Assembly: GCF_011320115.1 (NCBI RefSeq)
Contig: NZ_JAANOZ010000009.1
Location: 81,383 to 145,382 of the forward strand
Direction of reading: 5' to 3'
Source of the DNA: Croceibacterium segetis
GTDB lineage: Bacteria > Pseudomonadota > Alphaproteobacteria > Sphingomonadales > Sphingomonadaceae
Length of the DNA stretch: 64,000 nt
The first letter of the stretch is position 1; every line of letters starts with the position of its first letter. Below are positions 1 to 8,963 of this stretch, piece after piece. A program made the position numbers and the translations under genes. The notes under the pieces are model-generated. The model made no database searches. It saw only the letters and a list, made by a program, of their open reading frames with translations, and was not told the origin of the DNA.

Positions 1-2
1 AG

Positions 3-182
3 AAGCGCGCCGGGTCGAGCCCCGACGAGCAGATCGTCGAAAGCCTCGGCAAGATCAGCACGGAGATCGACCAGGTTACGCGGCAGCTCGCCGCCGGCGC
101 GCTCGACGACCTCGCGGTGCGCACGCGCTACCTCGACTACAAGTATGGCGACGCCGACGAGCCCGCCCCGGAGAACCGTTGA
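3..182 (+). CDS. C-terminal fragment of an unknown protein, cut by window edge
   Basis: The frame is open from the left edge and stops at TGA 180-182, leaving about 59 codons. The visible tail is hydrophilic and charged, probably helical (SPDEQIVESLGKISTEID near its start), and ends in an acidic stretch rich in Asp, Glu and Pro. I do not recognise the family. Its stop overlaps the ATG of the next gene (TGATG), so the two are very likely cotranscribed and translationally coupled. The start lies outside the window. Confidence 0.6.
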   Translation, partial: KRAGSSPDEQIVESLGKISTEIDQVTRQLAAGALDDLAVRTRYLDYKYGDADEPAPENR

Positions 183-493
183 TGCGTGTCGAAATCCCCC
201 ACAACCTCGACAAGGCGACCACTCGCCAGCGCTTGCGCGCGAACAGCCACAAGATCGCCGATCAGTTCCCCGGCGGCATGGCCCAGGTCGAGACCAGCTG
301 GCCGAACGAGGACACCATGGCGATGCACGTGCGCGCGATGGGTCAGGAACTGAGCGGGCAGATCGAGATCGAGGAGGGCAAGATCGTCTTCAACATGACG
401 CTGCCACCGGCCTTGTCGTTCATCGAACCGATCGTCGCCGGCGCCCTCAGGCAGCAAGGCCCCAAGTTGATCGCCGGCCCGTCGGGAAACTAG
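182..493 (+). CDS. polyhydroxyalkanoic acid system family protein
   Basis: A 103-residue cytoplasmic protein. The order of short motifs (RVEIPHNLDKATTRQRL at the start, SGQIEIEEGKIVFNMTLP in the middle, a C-terminal FIEPIVAGAL helix) fits the small PHA-granule-region family (PHA_gran_rgn type). These proteins are found near polyhydroxyalkanoate genes, but their biochemical role is not established. Start: the ATG at 182 overlaps the stop of the upstream gene, and this is preferred over the in-frame TTG at 179. No PHA synthase or phasin is visible nearby, so the link to PHA rests on family resemblance only. Confidence 0.75.
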   Translation: MRVEIPHNLDKATTRQRLRANSHKIADQFPGGMAQVETSWPNEDTMAMHVRAMGQELSGQIEIEEGKIVFNMTLPPALSFIEPIVAGALRQQGPKLIAGPSGN

Positions 494-511
494 GCCCAGG
501 ATCGGGGCCGG

Positions 512-964
512 CTACAGCTTTCGCTCCAGCTCGAGATAAGTCTCGGGAATGCGCAGCGCCGCCGTCGCCTCGCGCGTTTCGCGCAGGAACAGCAGCAGTG
601 CGCCGATCAACAGCGCCAGCGACGCCACGAAGGTAATCGAGACGAGCGGCTTGAGATCGACCCCGGCCATATCCTCGACGAACAGCAGCACGACCGTCAC
701 CCCCACGCACAAGCCGGCCGTCACGAGCAGCAGGAAGGCCCGGCCGATCAGGTGGATGCGGCGCGCCACCAGGCGGATTTCGCGGACGACCGCGTCATGC
801 TCCGGTCCCGAGGTTTCCGGGTGCATCGTCTGGAGCACGCGCGAACGGTCGACGATGCGGGCGAGCCGGCTCGAGAGGATGTTCATAATATTGCCGATCG
901 CCACGAGCATGAACACCGGCGTCAGCGCGAGCTGAATTGTCTGGACGATCAGCGGCTTGTCCAT
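512..964 (-). CDS. DUF2721-type membrane protein
   Basis: 150 residues with three hydrophobic segments (about residues 8-28, 75-97 and 105-128). The N-terminal helix runs into a conserved basic stretch, SSRLARIVDRSRVLQ, typical of DUF2721 inner-membrane proteins. The function of this family is unknown. It is transcribed away from the response regulator and converges on the PHA-system gene with an 18-bp gap. The ATG lies at 962-964. Confidence 0.7.
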   Translation of the reverse strand: MDKPLIVQTIQLALTPVFMLVAIGNIMNILSSRLARIVDRSRVLQTMHPETSGPEHDAVVREIRLVARRIHLIGRAFLLLVTAGLCVGVTVVLLFVEDMAGVDLKPLVSITFVASLALLIGALLLFLRETREATAALRIPETYLELERKL

Positions 965-1077
965 CGCTCTTTTTATCTCCGCGCGGAACCATCTGTCCCG
1001 TTAACCAGTTGCACGACCAACGACCCTGCGCGATAGGCGCATCGGGGTCGCGTCGCAATCTGGGGACCGGAGGGGCG

Positions 1078-1506
1078 ATGCACGCAGATTTGCAGTCAGG
1101 CGAAGGATTCGAGGCCGTGCCGGGCACCGCGATAGAGCGCGGAGTCGATCGCGTGCTGCTGGTCGAGGACAGCATGCTGATCGCTCTCGACGCCGAGGAC
1201 GCGCTGGTGGCTTGCGGCGTGGGCACGGTCGTGGTGGTGGGAAATGTCGCCGCGGCGCTGGCGGCAATGGCTGACGCACTTCCCGATTTCGCCCTGCTCG
1301 ACCACAATCTCGGGGATGAGACGAGCGAGCCGGTCGCTCGCGCGCTGGCAGAAGCGGGCGTGCCTTATTGCTTTGCCTCCGGCTACGGAGACGCGCTCGA
1401 GCGGACCTCGGTCGAGCCGCCCTACGGCGTGCTCAAGAAGCCCTATTCGCAAAAGGATCTGTCCGCAGTGCTGGCGCGGGTCGAGGCCGACAGGGCCGGC
1501 CAATAG
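1078..1506 (+). CDS. single-domain response regulator receiver protein
   Basis: 142 residues, essentially one CheY-like receiver fold with no output domain. The N-terminal acidic pair follows RVLLVEDS, the phospho-acceptor is the Asp in FALLDHNLGDE, and the conserved Lys lies in VLKKPYSQKDL. Such stand-alone receivers relay phosphate or act through protein contacts. The start at 1078 is chosen because GGAGG lies just upstream; an in-frame upstream extension from 937 has no ribosome-binding site. No partner histidine kinase is in the window, so the signal is unknown. Confidence 0.8.
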   Translation: MHADLQSGEGFEAVPGTAIERGVDRVLLVEDSMLIALDAEDALVACGVGTVVVVGNVAAALAAMADALPDFALLDHNLGDETSEPVARALAEAGVPYCFASGYGDALERTSVEPPYGVLKKPYSQKDLSAVLARVEADRAGQ

Positions 1507-1515
1507 ACCGCGATC

Positions 1516-2550
1516 CTATTGTTTCGCCGCTCCCTCGAGCTTGCCGACCTTCTGCGCCCCCTCCATCGTCGTCACCAGCACTTCGTCGCCATCGACGATT
1601 ATCGCCACGTCGGAGAGGCCGATCACCGAAATGCGCGGGCCGTCGCTGTCGACGAACACCCCGGTGCAGTCGACCAGTTCGGCGCGGCCGCGGACCGAAT
1701 TGCCGTCGCGGTCGCGATCGGTCGCGGCCCGCAGCGCGGCCCAGCTGCCGATGTCCGACCAGCCCATCGAGGCGGGGACCATCGCCGCGCGGTCGGTCTC
1801 TTCCATCACCGCATAATCGACCGACTCCGGCTCGATCGCCGCGAACGCTCCGGCGTCGGGGTGGAAGCGGTTGCCGTCCTGCTGCCCGTTCTCGACGGAC
1901 TCGCGCGCCGCAGCGGCCAGCGCCGGACGGTGCCCGGCCAGCTCGGCGAGGAATTGTCCGGCGCGGAACGCGAAGATGCCCCCGTTCCAGCTGTAGCCGC
2001 CGTCGGCGAGGAACGCCTGCGCGGTCGCCAAATCGGGCTTTTCGACAAATCGCTCCACGCGATAGCCACCCTCGAGCGGCGCGCCACGCTTGATGTAGCC
2101 GTAGCCCGTCTCCGGCGCGCTGGCGGTGATCCCGAAGGCGACCAGCCAGTCTTCCTCGGCGAGCTTCGCGGCGGCGGCGGCGGCCGCGCGGAACGCCTGC
2201 TCGTCGGCGATGTGGTGATCGCTCGGGCAGACGAGCATGACCGCGTCCGCGGGCAGCCGGGCAGCCGCGAGCGCGATCGCCGCGGCGGTGTTCTTCGCCT
2301 CGGGCTCGACGATCACGGTGGCGCCGGGCGCGGCCTTCGATTGCTCGTCGACGTGCTGCAGATGGGCGGTGCCGGTGACGATCACCGGAGGCGCGAACTG
2401 CTCCGAATCGCCGCAGCGGCCAAGCGTGGCCTCGAACATCGTCCGCTCGCCGACCAGCGGCAGGAACGGCTTGGGCTTGGTCTTGCGGCTGCGCGGCCAC
2501 AGCCGGGTGCCGCTGCCGCCACAAAGGATCACGGGGACGATCTTGTTCAT
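1516..2550 (-). CDS. manC: mannose-1-phosphate guanylyltransferase
   Basis: A cytoplasmic nucleotidyltransferase that makes GDP-mannose from mannose-1-phosphate and GTP for polysaccharide synthesis. The signature LCGGSGTRLWPRSR is at residues 9-22, followed by KPFLPL and later RFVEKPD, the sugar-phosphate-binding loop of this family. At 344 residues it corresponds to the pyrophosphorylase domain alone and lacks the C-terminal phosphomannose isomerase domain of the bifunctional (about 470-residue) enzymes. It converges with the response regulator gene and shows no operon partner here. Confidence 0.85.
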   Translation of the reverse strand: MNKIVPVILCGGSGTRLWPRSRKTKPKPFLPLVGERTMFEATLGRCGDSEQFAPPVIVTGTAHLQHVDEQSKAAPGATVIVEPEAKNTAAAIALAAARLPADAVMLVCPSDHHIADEQAFRAAAAAAAKLAEEDWLVAFGITASAPETGYGYIKRGAPLEGGYRVERFVEKPDLATAQAFLADGGYSWNGGIFAFRAGQFLAELAGHRPALAAAARESVENGQQDGNRFHPDAGAFAAIEPESVDYAVMEETDRAAMVPASMGWSDIGSWAALRAATDRDRDGNSVRGRAELVDCTGVFVDSDGPRISVIGLSDVAIIVDGDEVLVTTMEGAQKVGKLEGAAKQ

Positions 2551-2726
2551 GCATGCTCCGTCGGAGATTCGCTGGAAAGTGCCCTAACGCCTAAAACGCC
2601 TTCGGTTCCAGCAGTTGGTTCGCGGCGCACAAGATTGTTTATTCAGTGAACGGTTTTCGACGTGAACGATCTTGCCCGCCGCCGGACGGCCCGCTAGCCT
2701 TGCCGGCCGTTCGGAGGGAGAGATTC

Positions 2727-4667
2727 ATGCATCGCCGGCTTGCCACGATCCTGACTGCCCTGGCGCTGCCAGCCGCGGCGCTGGCGCAATCCGGCGACAC
2801 GCCGGCGGGCGACTGGACAAGCTACGCTCGTGACCTCTCGGGCGACCGCTATTCGCCGCTGACGCAGATCGACACCCGGAACGTCAAGCAGCTGCAGCCC
2901 GCGTGGAGTTTCCGCCTCCGCCCCGACGGCGGCGCGGCGGTGCTCGGCGGGACGGTGCCGATCGTCATCGATTCCGTGATGTACTTCCCCGTCGGCAACG
3001 CGGTCGTCGCGCTCGAGGCCGACAGCGGCAAGGAGCTCTGGCGCCATCCGGTCAAGGGCCTGGTCCGCCGCGCCGTCAGCTACTGGCCCGGCGACGGCAG
3101 CATGGGTCCGCGGATCTTCTATTCGACCGGTTCGGAGATCACCGCGCTGAACCCGAAGACCGGCGAGGTCGACACCAGCTACGCGGAAGACGGTGTCTCG
3201 AAGATCGACGGGACGCCTTACCCCTACCCGCCTTCGGTCTACCACAACGTCCTCGTCGTCGGCGCCGCAACGGCCGAGATGCCGCACGGTCCCTCGGGCG
3301 ACAGCCGCGCCTACGACGCGCGCACCGGCAAGAAGCTGTGGCAGTTCCACACCGTGCCGCAGCCCGGCGAAGTCGGCCACGAGACCTGGCTCGATGACGG
3401 CTGGAAGGGCCGCTCGGGCACCAACATGTGGGTGTGGTACACCACCGCCGACCCGAAGACCGACACGATCTACATGACCATCGGTGGCCCCAGCCCGAAC
3501 TACTACGGCGGCGACCGCCCGGGCGCGAACCTGTTCGGCAATTCGATCGTCGCGGTCGATGCCAATACCGGCAAGTACAAGTGGCACTTCCAGACGATCC
3601 ACCACGACTTGTGGGACTGGGACCTGCCCGCGCCGCCGGTGCTGTTCGACGTGCACAAGGACGGCAAGACCATACCTGCGCTCGCAGAGACGGGTAAGCC
3701 GGGCTTCATGTACATCCTCAACCGCGAAACGGGCGAGCCGGTGTTCGGCGTCGTCGAGCGTCCGGTCGCTTCCGGAGACGTGCCCGGCGAATGGTACTCG
3801 CCGACCCAGCCGGTGCCGGTGAAGCCCGAGCAATTGAATCGCGGGTTCTGGAGCCCGGACGATATCGTCACCGCCAAGGACACCACGCCAGAGCACGTCG
3901 CGGCGTGCCACGCCTTGCTCGATAGCTACGGCGGCACCTTCTACAACGCCGGCAGCTTCACCCCGTTCTTCATGAAGAAGGAGGTGAACGGCAAGCCGTT
4001 CTCGTCGATCAACATGCCGCACAACGGCGGCTCGGTGTGGGGCGGCAGCGCGGCCGACCCGACCAAGGGGGTCGTCTACGTCAACACCAGCGAGGGCGGG
4101 TCGATCGGCTGGATCGAGAAGCGCGTGCCGGGCGCCAATTACGGGCGCGGGGCGGAGGAATCCGACCAGCCTTACGATCGCGGAAGCCTGATCGGCCCGG
4201 GCGCCTATTCCGGCTTCATGGCCAGCTTCACCACGGCTGATGGCAGGAAGGCCACGCTGCCGTGCTTCAAGCCGCCGTGGGGCCGGTTGATCGCGGTCGA
4301 CGGCAACACCGGCGATATCCTCTGGGCCAGCCGCCTCGGCATCAGCGAGGACCTGCCCAAGGGCAAGCAGGAGACCGGCGCCAACAATGGTTCGGGCGGG
4401 CCGATCGTCACCGCCGGCGGCCTGGTGTTCATCGGCGCGACCTCCGACCGCTACTTCCGCGCCTTCGATGCGAAAAACGGCAAGATCCTCTGGCAGAAGC
4501 AGCTCGACTACGCGCCGCTGACGATACCGGTCAGCTACCAGGGCAAGGACGGACGGCAGTACGTCGCCGTGATGGCCGCGGGCTCGAGCCTTGCGCCGTC
4601 GAGCCGGACCCCCGAGGGTAAGCCCGCCAACAACGAATCGCTGATCGCCTTCGCGCTGCCGAAGTGA
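2727..4667 (+). CDS. PQQ-dependent dehydrogenase, soluble glucose/quinate-type propeller
   Basis: 646 residues: a signal peptide (about residues 1-20, ending ALA) followed by an eight-bladed PQQ propeller. Recognisable marks are GDWTSYARDLSGDRYSPL after the signal peptide, repeated W-docking motifs (GKELW, GKILWQ) and HHDLWDWDLPAPP near residue 292, the metal/PQQ Asp region seen in membrane glucose dehydrogenase. The five-helix membrane domain of Gcd and the vicinal Cys-Cys of alcohol-type enzymes are both absent, so it should be a soluble periplasmic enzyme passing electrons to cytochrome c or quinone. Substrate unknown. The start at 2727 has GGAGGGA 8 bases upstream; an open extension from 2646 is rejected. 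Followed at 28 bp by a VOC-family gene. Confidence 0.85.
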   Translation: MHRRLATILTALALPAAALAQSGDTPAGDWTSYARDLSGDRYSPLTQIDTRNVKQLQPAWSFRLRPDGGAAVLGGTVPIVIDSVMYFPVGNAVVALEADSGKELWRHPVKGLVRRAVSYWPGDGSMGPRIFYSTGSEITALNPKTGEVDTSYAEDGVSKIDGTPYPYPPSVYHNVLVVGAATAEMPHGPSGDSRAYDARTGKKLWQFHTVPQPGEVGHETWLDDGWKGRSGTNMWVWYTTADPKTDTIYMTIGGPSPNYYGGDRPGANLFGNSIVAVDANTGKYKWHFQTIHHDLWDWDLPAPPVLFDVHKDGKTIPALAETGKPGFMYILNRETGEPVFGVVERPVASGDVPGEWYSPTQPVPVKPEQLNRGFWSPDDIVTAKDTTPEHVAACHALLDSYGGTFYNAGSFTPFFMKKEVNGKPFSSINMPHNGGSVWGGSAADPTKGVVYVNTSEGGSIGWIEKRVPGANYGRGAEESDQPYDRGSLIGPGAYSGFMASFTTADGRKATLPCFKPPWGRLIAVDGNTGDILWASRLGISEDLPKGKQETGANNGSGGPIVTAGGLVFIGATSDRYFRAFDAKNGKILWQKQLDYAPLTIPVSYQGKDGRQYVAVMAAGSSLAPSSRTPEGKPANNESLIAFALPK

Positions 4668-4695
4668 TTGGGCCGAAGTGAGTGGAGAGACTGGA

Positions 4696-5703
4696 ATGGG
4701 ACGCATTGCCATTGGCCTGCTCGGCGCTGCGACGCTTGCGACGGGCGCCTGCGCAGCCGCGCAGCAGACGCCGCCGCCGGGGCGGATCACCACGCCCGAA
4801 GGCGCGGTGATGAGCAGCGCCAGCGACCTCGCCTACAAGCCCGGCCAGCTGACGCAAGAACAGCTGATGAGCTCGACCGGGGACTTGTTCACCGGCCCCG
4901 CGGCGAATGTGTTCCGCCGCTATCCGCGCGACAAGACGGAAGCGATGGTCAAGTTCTATACGGGCGCGCTGGCACTCAAGTCGCTCAGCCCGATCCAGCT
5001 GACCGCCACCCAGCAGATGCTGCTCACCGGCGTCGGCCACGGGCAGGTCAAGCTCTCCGCCGGGCAGCAGGGCAACCGCAAGTACGACCTCGAAGGCGGC
5101 TATGCCGGCGGCACCGGCATCCGCTTCTTCGCTTTCCACTACCCCGACGAAGCGGTGGTCAAGCAGCGCTTCAGGGAGGCGGGGTTTCCGGAACCCGAAT
5201 TCGCCGCTCGCCCGGATGGCTGGAGACAGGCGCTGGTCAAGGATCCCGGCGGCTTCGACATCGTGATCCTGGTCCACAAGGATGCCAAGGACCATTCCGA
5301 CGACGGGGTCGGCGTGGGCATTAACGTCTCCGACCTCGAACGGAGCCGCGCCTTTTATCGCGACTTCGTCGGCCTCAAGGAATTGCCGCCGATAAAGGCC
5401 TCGCTGCTCGGAACGACGCTCTATCCGTTCGAGCGCGGCGAGACGACGCTGATGCTCTACCACCTCGGTGACAACAAGCATCCCGACAACGGCAGCGCCG
5501 GCATCCAGTACGTCGTCAGCGATTCGCCCCTGGCCGACGCGAAGGCCAAGGCGCGGCACATCGCTGTCGAAACCCCGCTCAACAAGCTCGCCGGGTTCGA
5601 CCTGATCACCGTCTGGCTCAACGATCCCGACGGGGTGACCAACTACTACGCACAGGTCGGCCCCAACAGCCGCACCGCCAGGGCGGCCGCAGCGGGGAAC
5701 TGA
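4696..5703 (+). CDS. exported VOC (glyoxalase-fold) family protein, two-domain
   Basis: 335 residues with an N-terminal signal (IAIGLLGAATLATGACAA), which may be a weak lipobox or a normal signal peptide. The mature part contains two vicinal-oxygen-chelate-like modules: one around residues 60-200 (VKFYTGALALKSL, then DPGGFDIVILV) and one around 205-330 (GVGINVSDLERSRAFYRDF, then LNDPDGVTNYYAQV). VOC proteins bind a metal and include glyoxalases, dioxygenases and isomerases; the reaction cannot be read here. Export is unusual for the fold and matches the periplasmic setting of its upstream PQQ dehydrogenase partner. GTG at 4678 is an alternative start; ATG 4696 follows GGAGAG. Confidence 0.75.
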   Translation: MGRIAIGLLGAATLATGACAAAQQTPPPGRITTPEGAVMSSASDLAYKPGQLTQEQLMSSTGDLFTGPAANVFRRYPRDKTEAMVKFYTGALALKSLSPIQLTATQQMLLTGVGHGQVKLSAGQQGNRKYDLEGGYAGGTGIRFFAFHYPDEAVVKQRFREAGFPEPEFAARPDGWRQALVKDPGGFDIVILVHKDAKDHSDDGVGVGINVSDLERSRAFYRDFVGLKELPPIKASLLGTTLYPFERGETTLMLYHLGDNKHPDNGSAGIQYVVSDSPLADAKAKARHIAVETPLNKLAGFDLITVWLNDPDGVTNYYAQVGPNSRTARAAAAGN

Positions 5704-5711
5704 GGCCAAGC

Positions 5712-5745
5712 AAAAGGCCCTCCCCGGCAAACCGGAAAGGGCCTC
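5712..5745. terminator. bidirectional hairpin terminator
   Basis: Inverted repeat AGGCCCT (5715-5721) with AGGGCCT (5738-5744), extended by an inner CCGG/CCGG pairing. A T-rich run on the minus strand (TTTTGC) makes it a fair Rho-independent terminator for the leftward cytochrome gene. It lies in the 63-bp space between two convergent genes, so it probably serves both. Confidence 0.6.
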
Positions 5746-5766
5746 CTGGTGATCGCTTGAAAAGAC

Positions 5767-6198
5767 TTAGTGGTTCTGCTGCTCGCTCGTCGACGCGGCG
5801 GCGACGGCCGGAGCGTCCTTGTGGTTCACCGCGACGATGTAGTCGGCCAGCTTGGCGATGTCGGCCTCGTCGATCTGCCCGCCGAAGCTCGGCATCGGGC
5901 CCTGCCCGTTGGTGACCCGATTGACGATGAAATCGTGCGTCAGCTTGGGGTTGTCGAGGCTCGGCCCGACCGCGCCCGACGAGCCGGCGTCCGTCAACGT
6001 GTGGCAGGCGCTGCACGACCAGGTGTTGAACAGTTCGCGCCCCGCTTCGACGGCGGCGGACGGCTTGGCGTCCTCGGCGTGGGCCTGGGTGGCGAAGCTG
6101 CCGATGCCCGCGGCAAGGCCGCCGACCAGCGCCAGCGCGCCGAGCGCGGGGGTGAAGACCGCCCGACGGGATTTGCCCCCAAGTACTCTCTGGCCCAC
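5767..6198 (-). CDS. small monoheme cytochrome c (class I)
   Basis: 143 residues with an N-terminal basic region and one hydrophobic segment (FTPALGALALVGGLAAG), ending QAHA, either a signal peptide or an uncleaved anchor. The heme site is WSCSACHT, followed by GPSLDN and a distal-ligand region GPMPSFGGQIDEADIAKLADYI, the standard class I cytochrome layout. It is probably a periplasmic electron acceptor for the neighbouring PQQ dehydrogenases. The start is uncertain: GTG at 6198 has GGAG 8 bases upstream and is preferred over a TTG at 6270. It is divergent from the next cytochrome-like lipoprotein. Confidence 0.75.
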   Translation of the reverse strand: MGQRVLGGKSRRAVFTPALGALALVGGLAAGIGSFATQAHAEDAKPSAAVEAGRELFNTWSCSACHTLTDAGSSGAVGPSLDNPKLTHDFIVNRVTNGQGPMPSFGGQIDEADIAKLADYIVAVNHKDAPAVAAASTSEQQNH

Positions 6199-6348
6199 TG
6201 CGTTCGCTCCGTTCGTTGATTCTGTCCGTTCTGGCCGCGCGCCTTTGCTTGCCTGCGCGGCCGAAGTCAATAATGCACTAGTTGACGCGCCCTGAAGGTC
6301 AGTTGAATAGCCGCTTCAGGAAACAGCAGGACGATCGGCGGGAGAGGC

Positions 6349-6852
6349 ATGGTACGTCGCGGTTTGACGTTGTTCGCGCTGGCGTCGCTGCTTGCCGGTT
6401 GCGGGCGTGCCGAACCCGGCGACGATCAGCCAGCCAGCGGCGCGACGCCCTACGTCAAGGCGCACTCCCTGCAGCAGCTGATGGCCACGGTGATGGAACC
6501 CGATGCGCAGGTCTTCTGGCACTCGGCAGGGACGGTCAGCGATTCCGGGGGCACGCGCGATCTCACCCCCACCACTCCCGAGGGCTGGACCGCCGCGCAA
6601 AGCGCGGCAGCTACGGTCGCCGAAACCGGAAACCTGCTCCTGACGCCGATCTATTCGAAAGACCGCGGCCCCGACTGGATCGAGTTCGCCCAGAATCTGG
6701 TGCGCGCCGGCAAGCAGGCGGAGACGGCGACCATCGCGCGCGACGGCGAGGCGATGTTCGAAACCGGCGCCAGGCTTTCGGAGGCGTGCTCCGCCTGTCA
6801 CCAGGCCTATCTGCCGCAAGAGCAGGCGGCCAAGGCGGATTCGGGGCAGTAA
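6349..6852 (+). CDS. cytochrome c-like lipoprotein
   Basis: 167 residues with a clear lipobox (LASLLAGC, Cys about residue 18). The single heme motif CSACHQAYL sits near the C-terminus, as in four-helix cytochrome c'/c556-type proteins rather than class I cytochromes. The N-terminal half (SLQQLMATVMEPDAQVFW) matches the helical start of such proteins. It would be a membrane-anchored periplasmic electron carrier or a stress/redox sensor. It has a good ribosome-binding site (GGGAGAGG). It stands between two PQQ-dehydrogenase units and may link them to the respiratory chain; that role is inferred. Confidence 0.75.
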   Translation: MVRRGLTLFALASLLAGCGRAEPGDDQPASGATPYVKAHSLQQLMATVMEPDAQVFWHSAGTVSDSGGTRDLTPTTPEGWTAAQSAAATVAETGNLLLTPIYSKDRGPDWIEFAQNLVRAGKQAETATIARDGEAMFETGARLSEACSACHQAYLPQEQAAKADSGQ

Positions 6853-7028
6853 GGCCGGCTCGGCGGACAATGTCACGCTGGGGAGGGGCATACAGCGCGC
6901 TCCCCGGCGCCCATTTTTTCGGATATTGTCAACTTATCGCGTTTTCCACCCTTGTTGCCGCGGGCAATTCTCGGCTAGGCTTCCGGCACGGGAGAATGGG
7001 TGTGAAAGCAGAACTTCAGGCAAAATCG

Positions 7029-8963
7029 ATGGATCGCCGCGTCCGCGCGGCTCGTGCTGCGTGGCTCGCGGCGCCGCTCGCCGCCGTGCTGGCAACCGCA
7101 GGGATCGCCGCTCCGGCCGCGGCCAAGTCGGCGTCGACGGCGACCAGCTTCGACTACAAGGGCTGGGACGCCTACGCCGGCGGCGCCGATTCGTCGCAGT
7201 ATTCCTCGCTCGACCAGGTCAACACCGGCAACGTGAAGGACCTCCAGGTTGCCTGGACTTTCGAGACCGGCCCCGGGCCCGCGCCGCACTTCAACCCGAT
7301 TCTGATCGGCGACACGCTCTACCTGATCGCCGGCGCCCGCCTCGTCGCGCTCGATCCGGTGACCGGCGCGAAGAAGTGGGACAAGGATTACGGCGGCCGC
7401 ATCGGCGACCGCGGCATGAACCATTGGCAGAGCGCCGACGGCAAGGACCAGCGGCTCTACTTCCTCAAGGACGGCATGCTGACCGCGGTCAACGCCGCCA
7501 ACGGCGAGGTGATCACCAGCTTCGGCACGGGCGGCCAGGTCGACATCCGCACCGGCCTCGAGGCCGACAAGATGCCCGCGCGCCCGCTGATGACCAGCAA
7601 CCCGGGGCGGATCTACAAGAACACGATCATCATCTCGCTGCCGGCGGCGGCCTACGATTTCGCTTCGGCGCCGGCGGACATTCACGCCTACGACGTGCTC
7701 ACCGGCAAGCTGAAATGGGTGTTCCATACGGTGCCCGAAAAGGGCGAGTTCGGCTACGACACCTGGCCGGCCAAGGATCACGAGAAGTTCGGCGGGGTCC
7801 ACAACTGGTCGGAATTCACGATCGATACCAATACCGGGATCGCCTACATCCCGACCGGGACCGCACGCTACGATTTCTACGGCGGCAACCGCGAGGGGCA
7901 GAACCTGTTCGCCAATTCGCTGCTCGCCCTCGACGCCGAGACCGGCAAGCGCATCTGGCATTACCAGGTGATCCACCACGACCTGTGGGACTTCGACATT
8001 CCGCAGTCGCCCAAGCTGATGACGATCCACAAGGACGGCAAGGACATCCCCGTCGTCATCCAGGCGACCAAGTTCGGCTACATCTTCGTGTTCGACCGGC
8101 GCACCGGCAAACCGGTGTGGCCGATCAAGGAAACCCCGGTGCCCAAGTCCGACGTGCCCGGCGAAAAGGCCTGGCCGACGCAGCCGATACCGACCTGGCC
8201 CGAACCGTTCGCGCGGCAGGGTGTGTTCACCGAGGACATGATCAACCCGTATATCTCGGACGAGGACAAGGCCAAGCTGCACGCGCTCCTCAAGACCGTG
8301 CGCAACGAGGGCCTGTTCACGCCGCCGAGCATCCAGGGCACGATTTCGCTGCCCGGCCACAACGGCGGCGCCAACTGGGGCACTTCGGCCGTCGATCCGG
8401 TGAAGCATCGTTACTTCGTGGTCTCGAAGCAGCTGCCGGTGAACGACAAGCTCACCCTTGACGAGCGGCCGGAATCGCAGGCGGCGATGCCCAACGGCGG
8501 CGGCGACGTGAAACCCTACAAGTCGAACGTCGACTTCATGCTGCAGACCAACGGATTGCCGGCGATCAACCCGCCGTGGTCGCTGATCACCGCGTACGAC
8601 ATGGACACCGGCAAGAAGATCTGGTCGCTGCCCAACGGCGAAGTGATGACGCTGGCCGAAAAGGGCATTCACGACACCGGCAGCACCGCGCCGCGCGGCA
8701 GCCCGGTGGCGACCGCCGGCGGCCTGGTGTTCGTCGGCACCTCGTCCGACCGCAAGGTCCGCGCGCGCGACGCGTCGACCGGCAAGGTCCTGTGGGAAAA
8801 CCAGCTCGACGCCGCAAGCGAGGGCGCGCCCGCCGTCTACGAAGCGGGCGGCAAGGAATATATCGTCTTCCCGGTCGGGGGCGATGGGCTGTTCCCGCCC
8901 AAGCTGGGCCAGCCGAAGCCCGGCGCCAACCGCTACGTCGCGTTCGCGCTGCCTTCGAAATGA
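7029..8963 (+). CDS. PQQ-dependent dehydrogenase, soluble glucose/quinate-type propeller
   Basis: 644 residues. The basic N-terminus and signal peptide end in APAAA (about residue 32). Propeller motifs include YAGGADSSQYSSLDQVN, GAKKWDKDYGG and HHDLWDFDIPQSP near residue 317. It lacks a vicinal disulfide and a heme motif, so electrons must go to a separate acceptor such as the nearby cytochromes. It is the first gene of a tightly coupled operon running to about 16148: its TGA overlaps the next ATG (ATGA at 8960). The start is uncertain: ATG 6996 adds 11 residues but its ribosome-binding site is too close; ATG 7029 has CAGG about 8 bases upstream. Substrate unknown. Confidence 0.8.
   Translation: MDRRVRAARAAWLAAPLAAVLATAGIAAPAAAKSASTATSFDYKGWDAYAGGADSSQYSSLDQVNTGNVKDLQVAWTFETGPGPAPHFNPILIGDTLYLIAGARLVALDPVTGAKKWDKDYGGRIGDRGMNHWQSADGKDQRLYFLKDGMLTAVNAANGEVITSFGTGGQVDIRTGLEADKMPARPLMTSNPGRIYKNTIIISLPAAAYDFASAPADIHAYDVLTGKLKWVFHTVPEKGEFGYDTWPAKDHEKFGGVHNWSEFTIDTNTGIAYIPTGTARYDFYGGNREGQNLFANSLLALDAETGKRIWHYQVIHHDLWDFDIPQSPKLMTIHKDGKDIPVVIQATKFGYIFVFDRRTGKPVWPIKETPVPKSDVPGEKAWPTQPIPTWPEPFARQGVFTEDMINPYISDEDKAKLHALLKTVRNEGLFTPPSIQGTISLPGHNGGANWGTSAVDPVKHRYFVVSKQLPVNDKLTLDERPESQAAMPNGGGDVKPYKSNVDFMLQTNGLPAINPPWSLITAYDMDTGKKIWSLPNGEVMTLAEKGIHDTGSTAPRGSPVATAGGLVFVGTSSDRKVRARDASTGKVLWENQLDAASEGAPAVYEAGGKEYIVFPVGGDGLFPPKLGQPKPGANRYVAFALPSK

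Noticed and set aside
2694..4793. Long leftward open frame of about 700 codons opposite the PQQ dehydrogenase at 2727
   Set aside because: It mirrors a well-supported gene in GC-rich DNA, has no recognisable motif and is Arg/Val/Gly-rich as expected of an antisense shadow.
6282..7028. Upstream extension of the PQQ dehydrogenase at 7029 by up to 249 codons
   Set aside because: It would run through the cytochrome-like lipoprotein gene and place the signal peptide internally.
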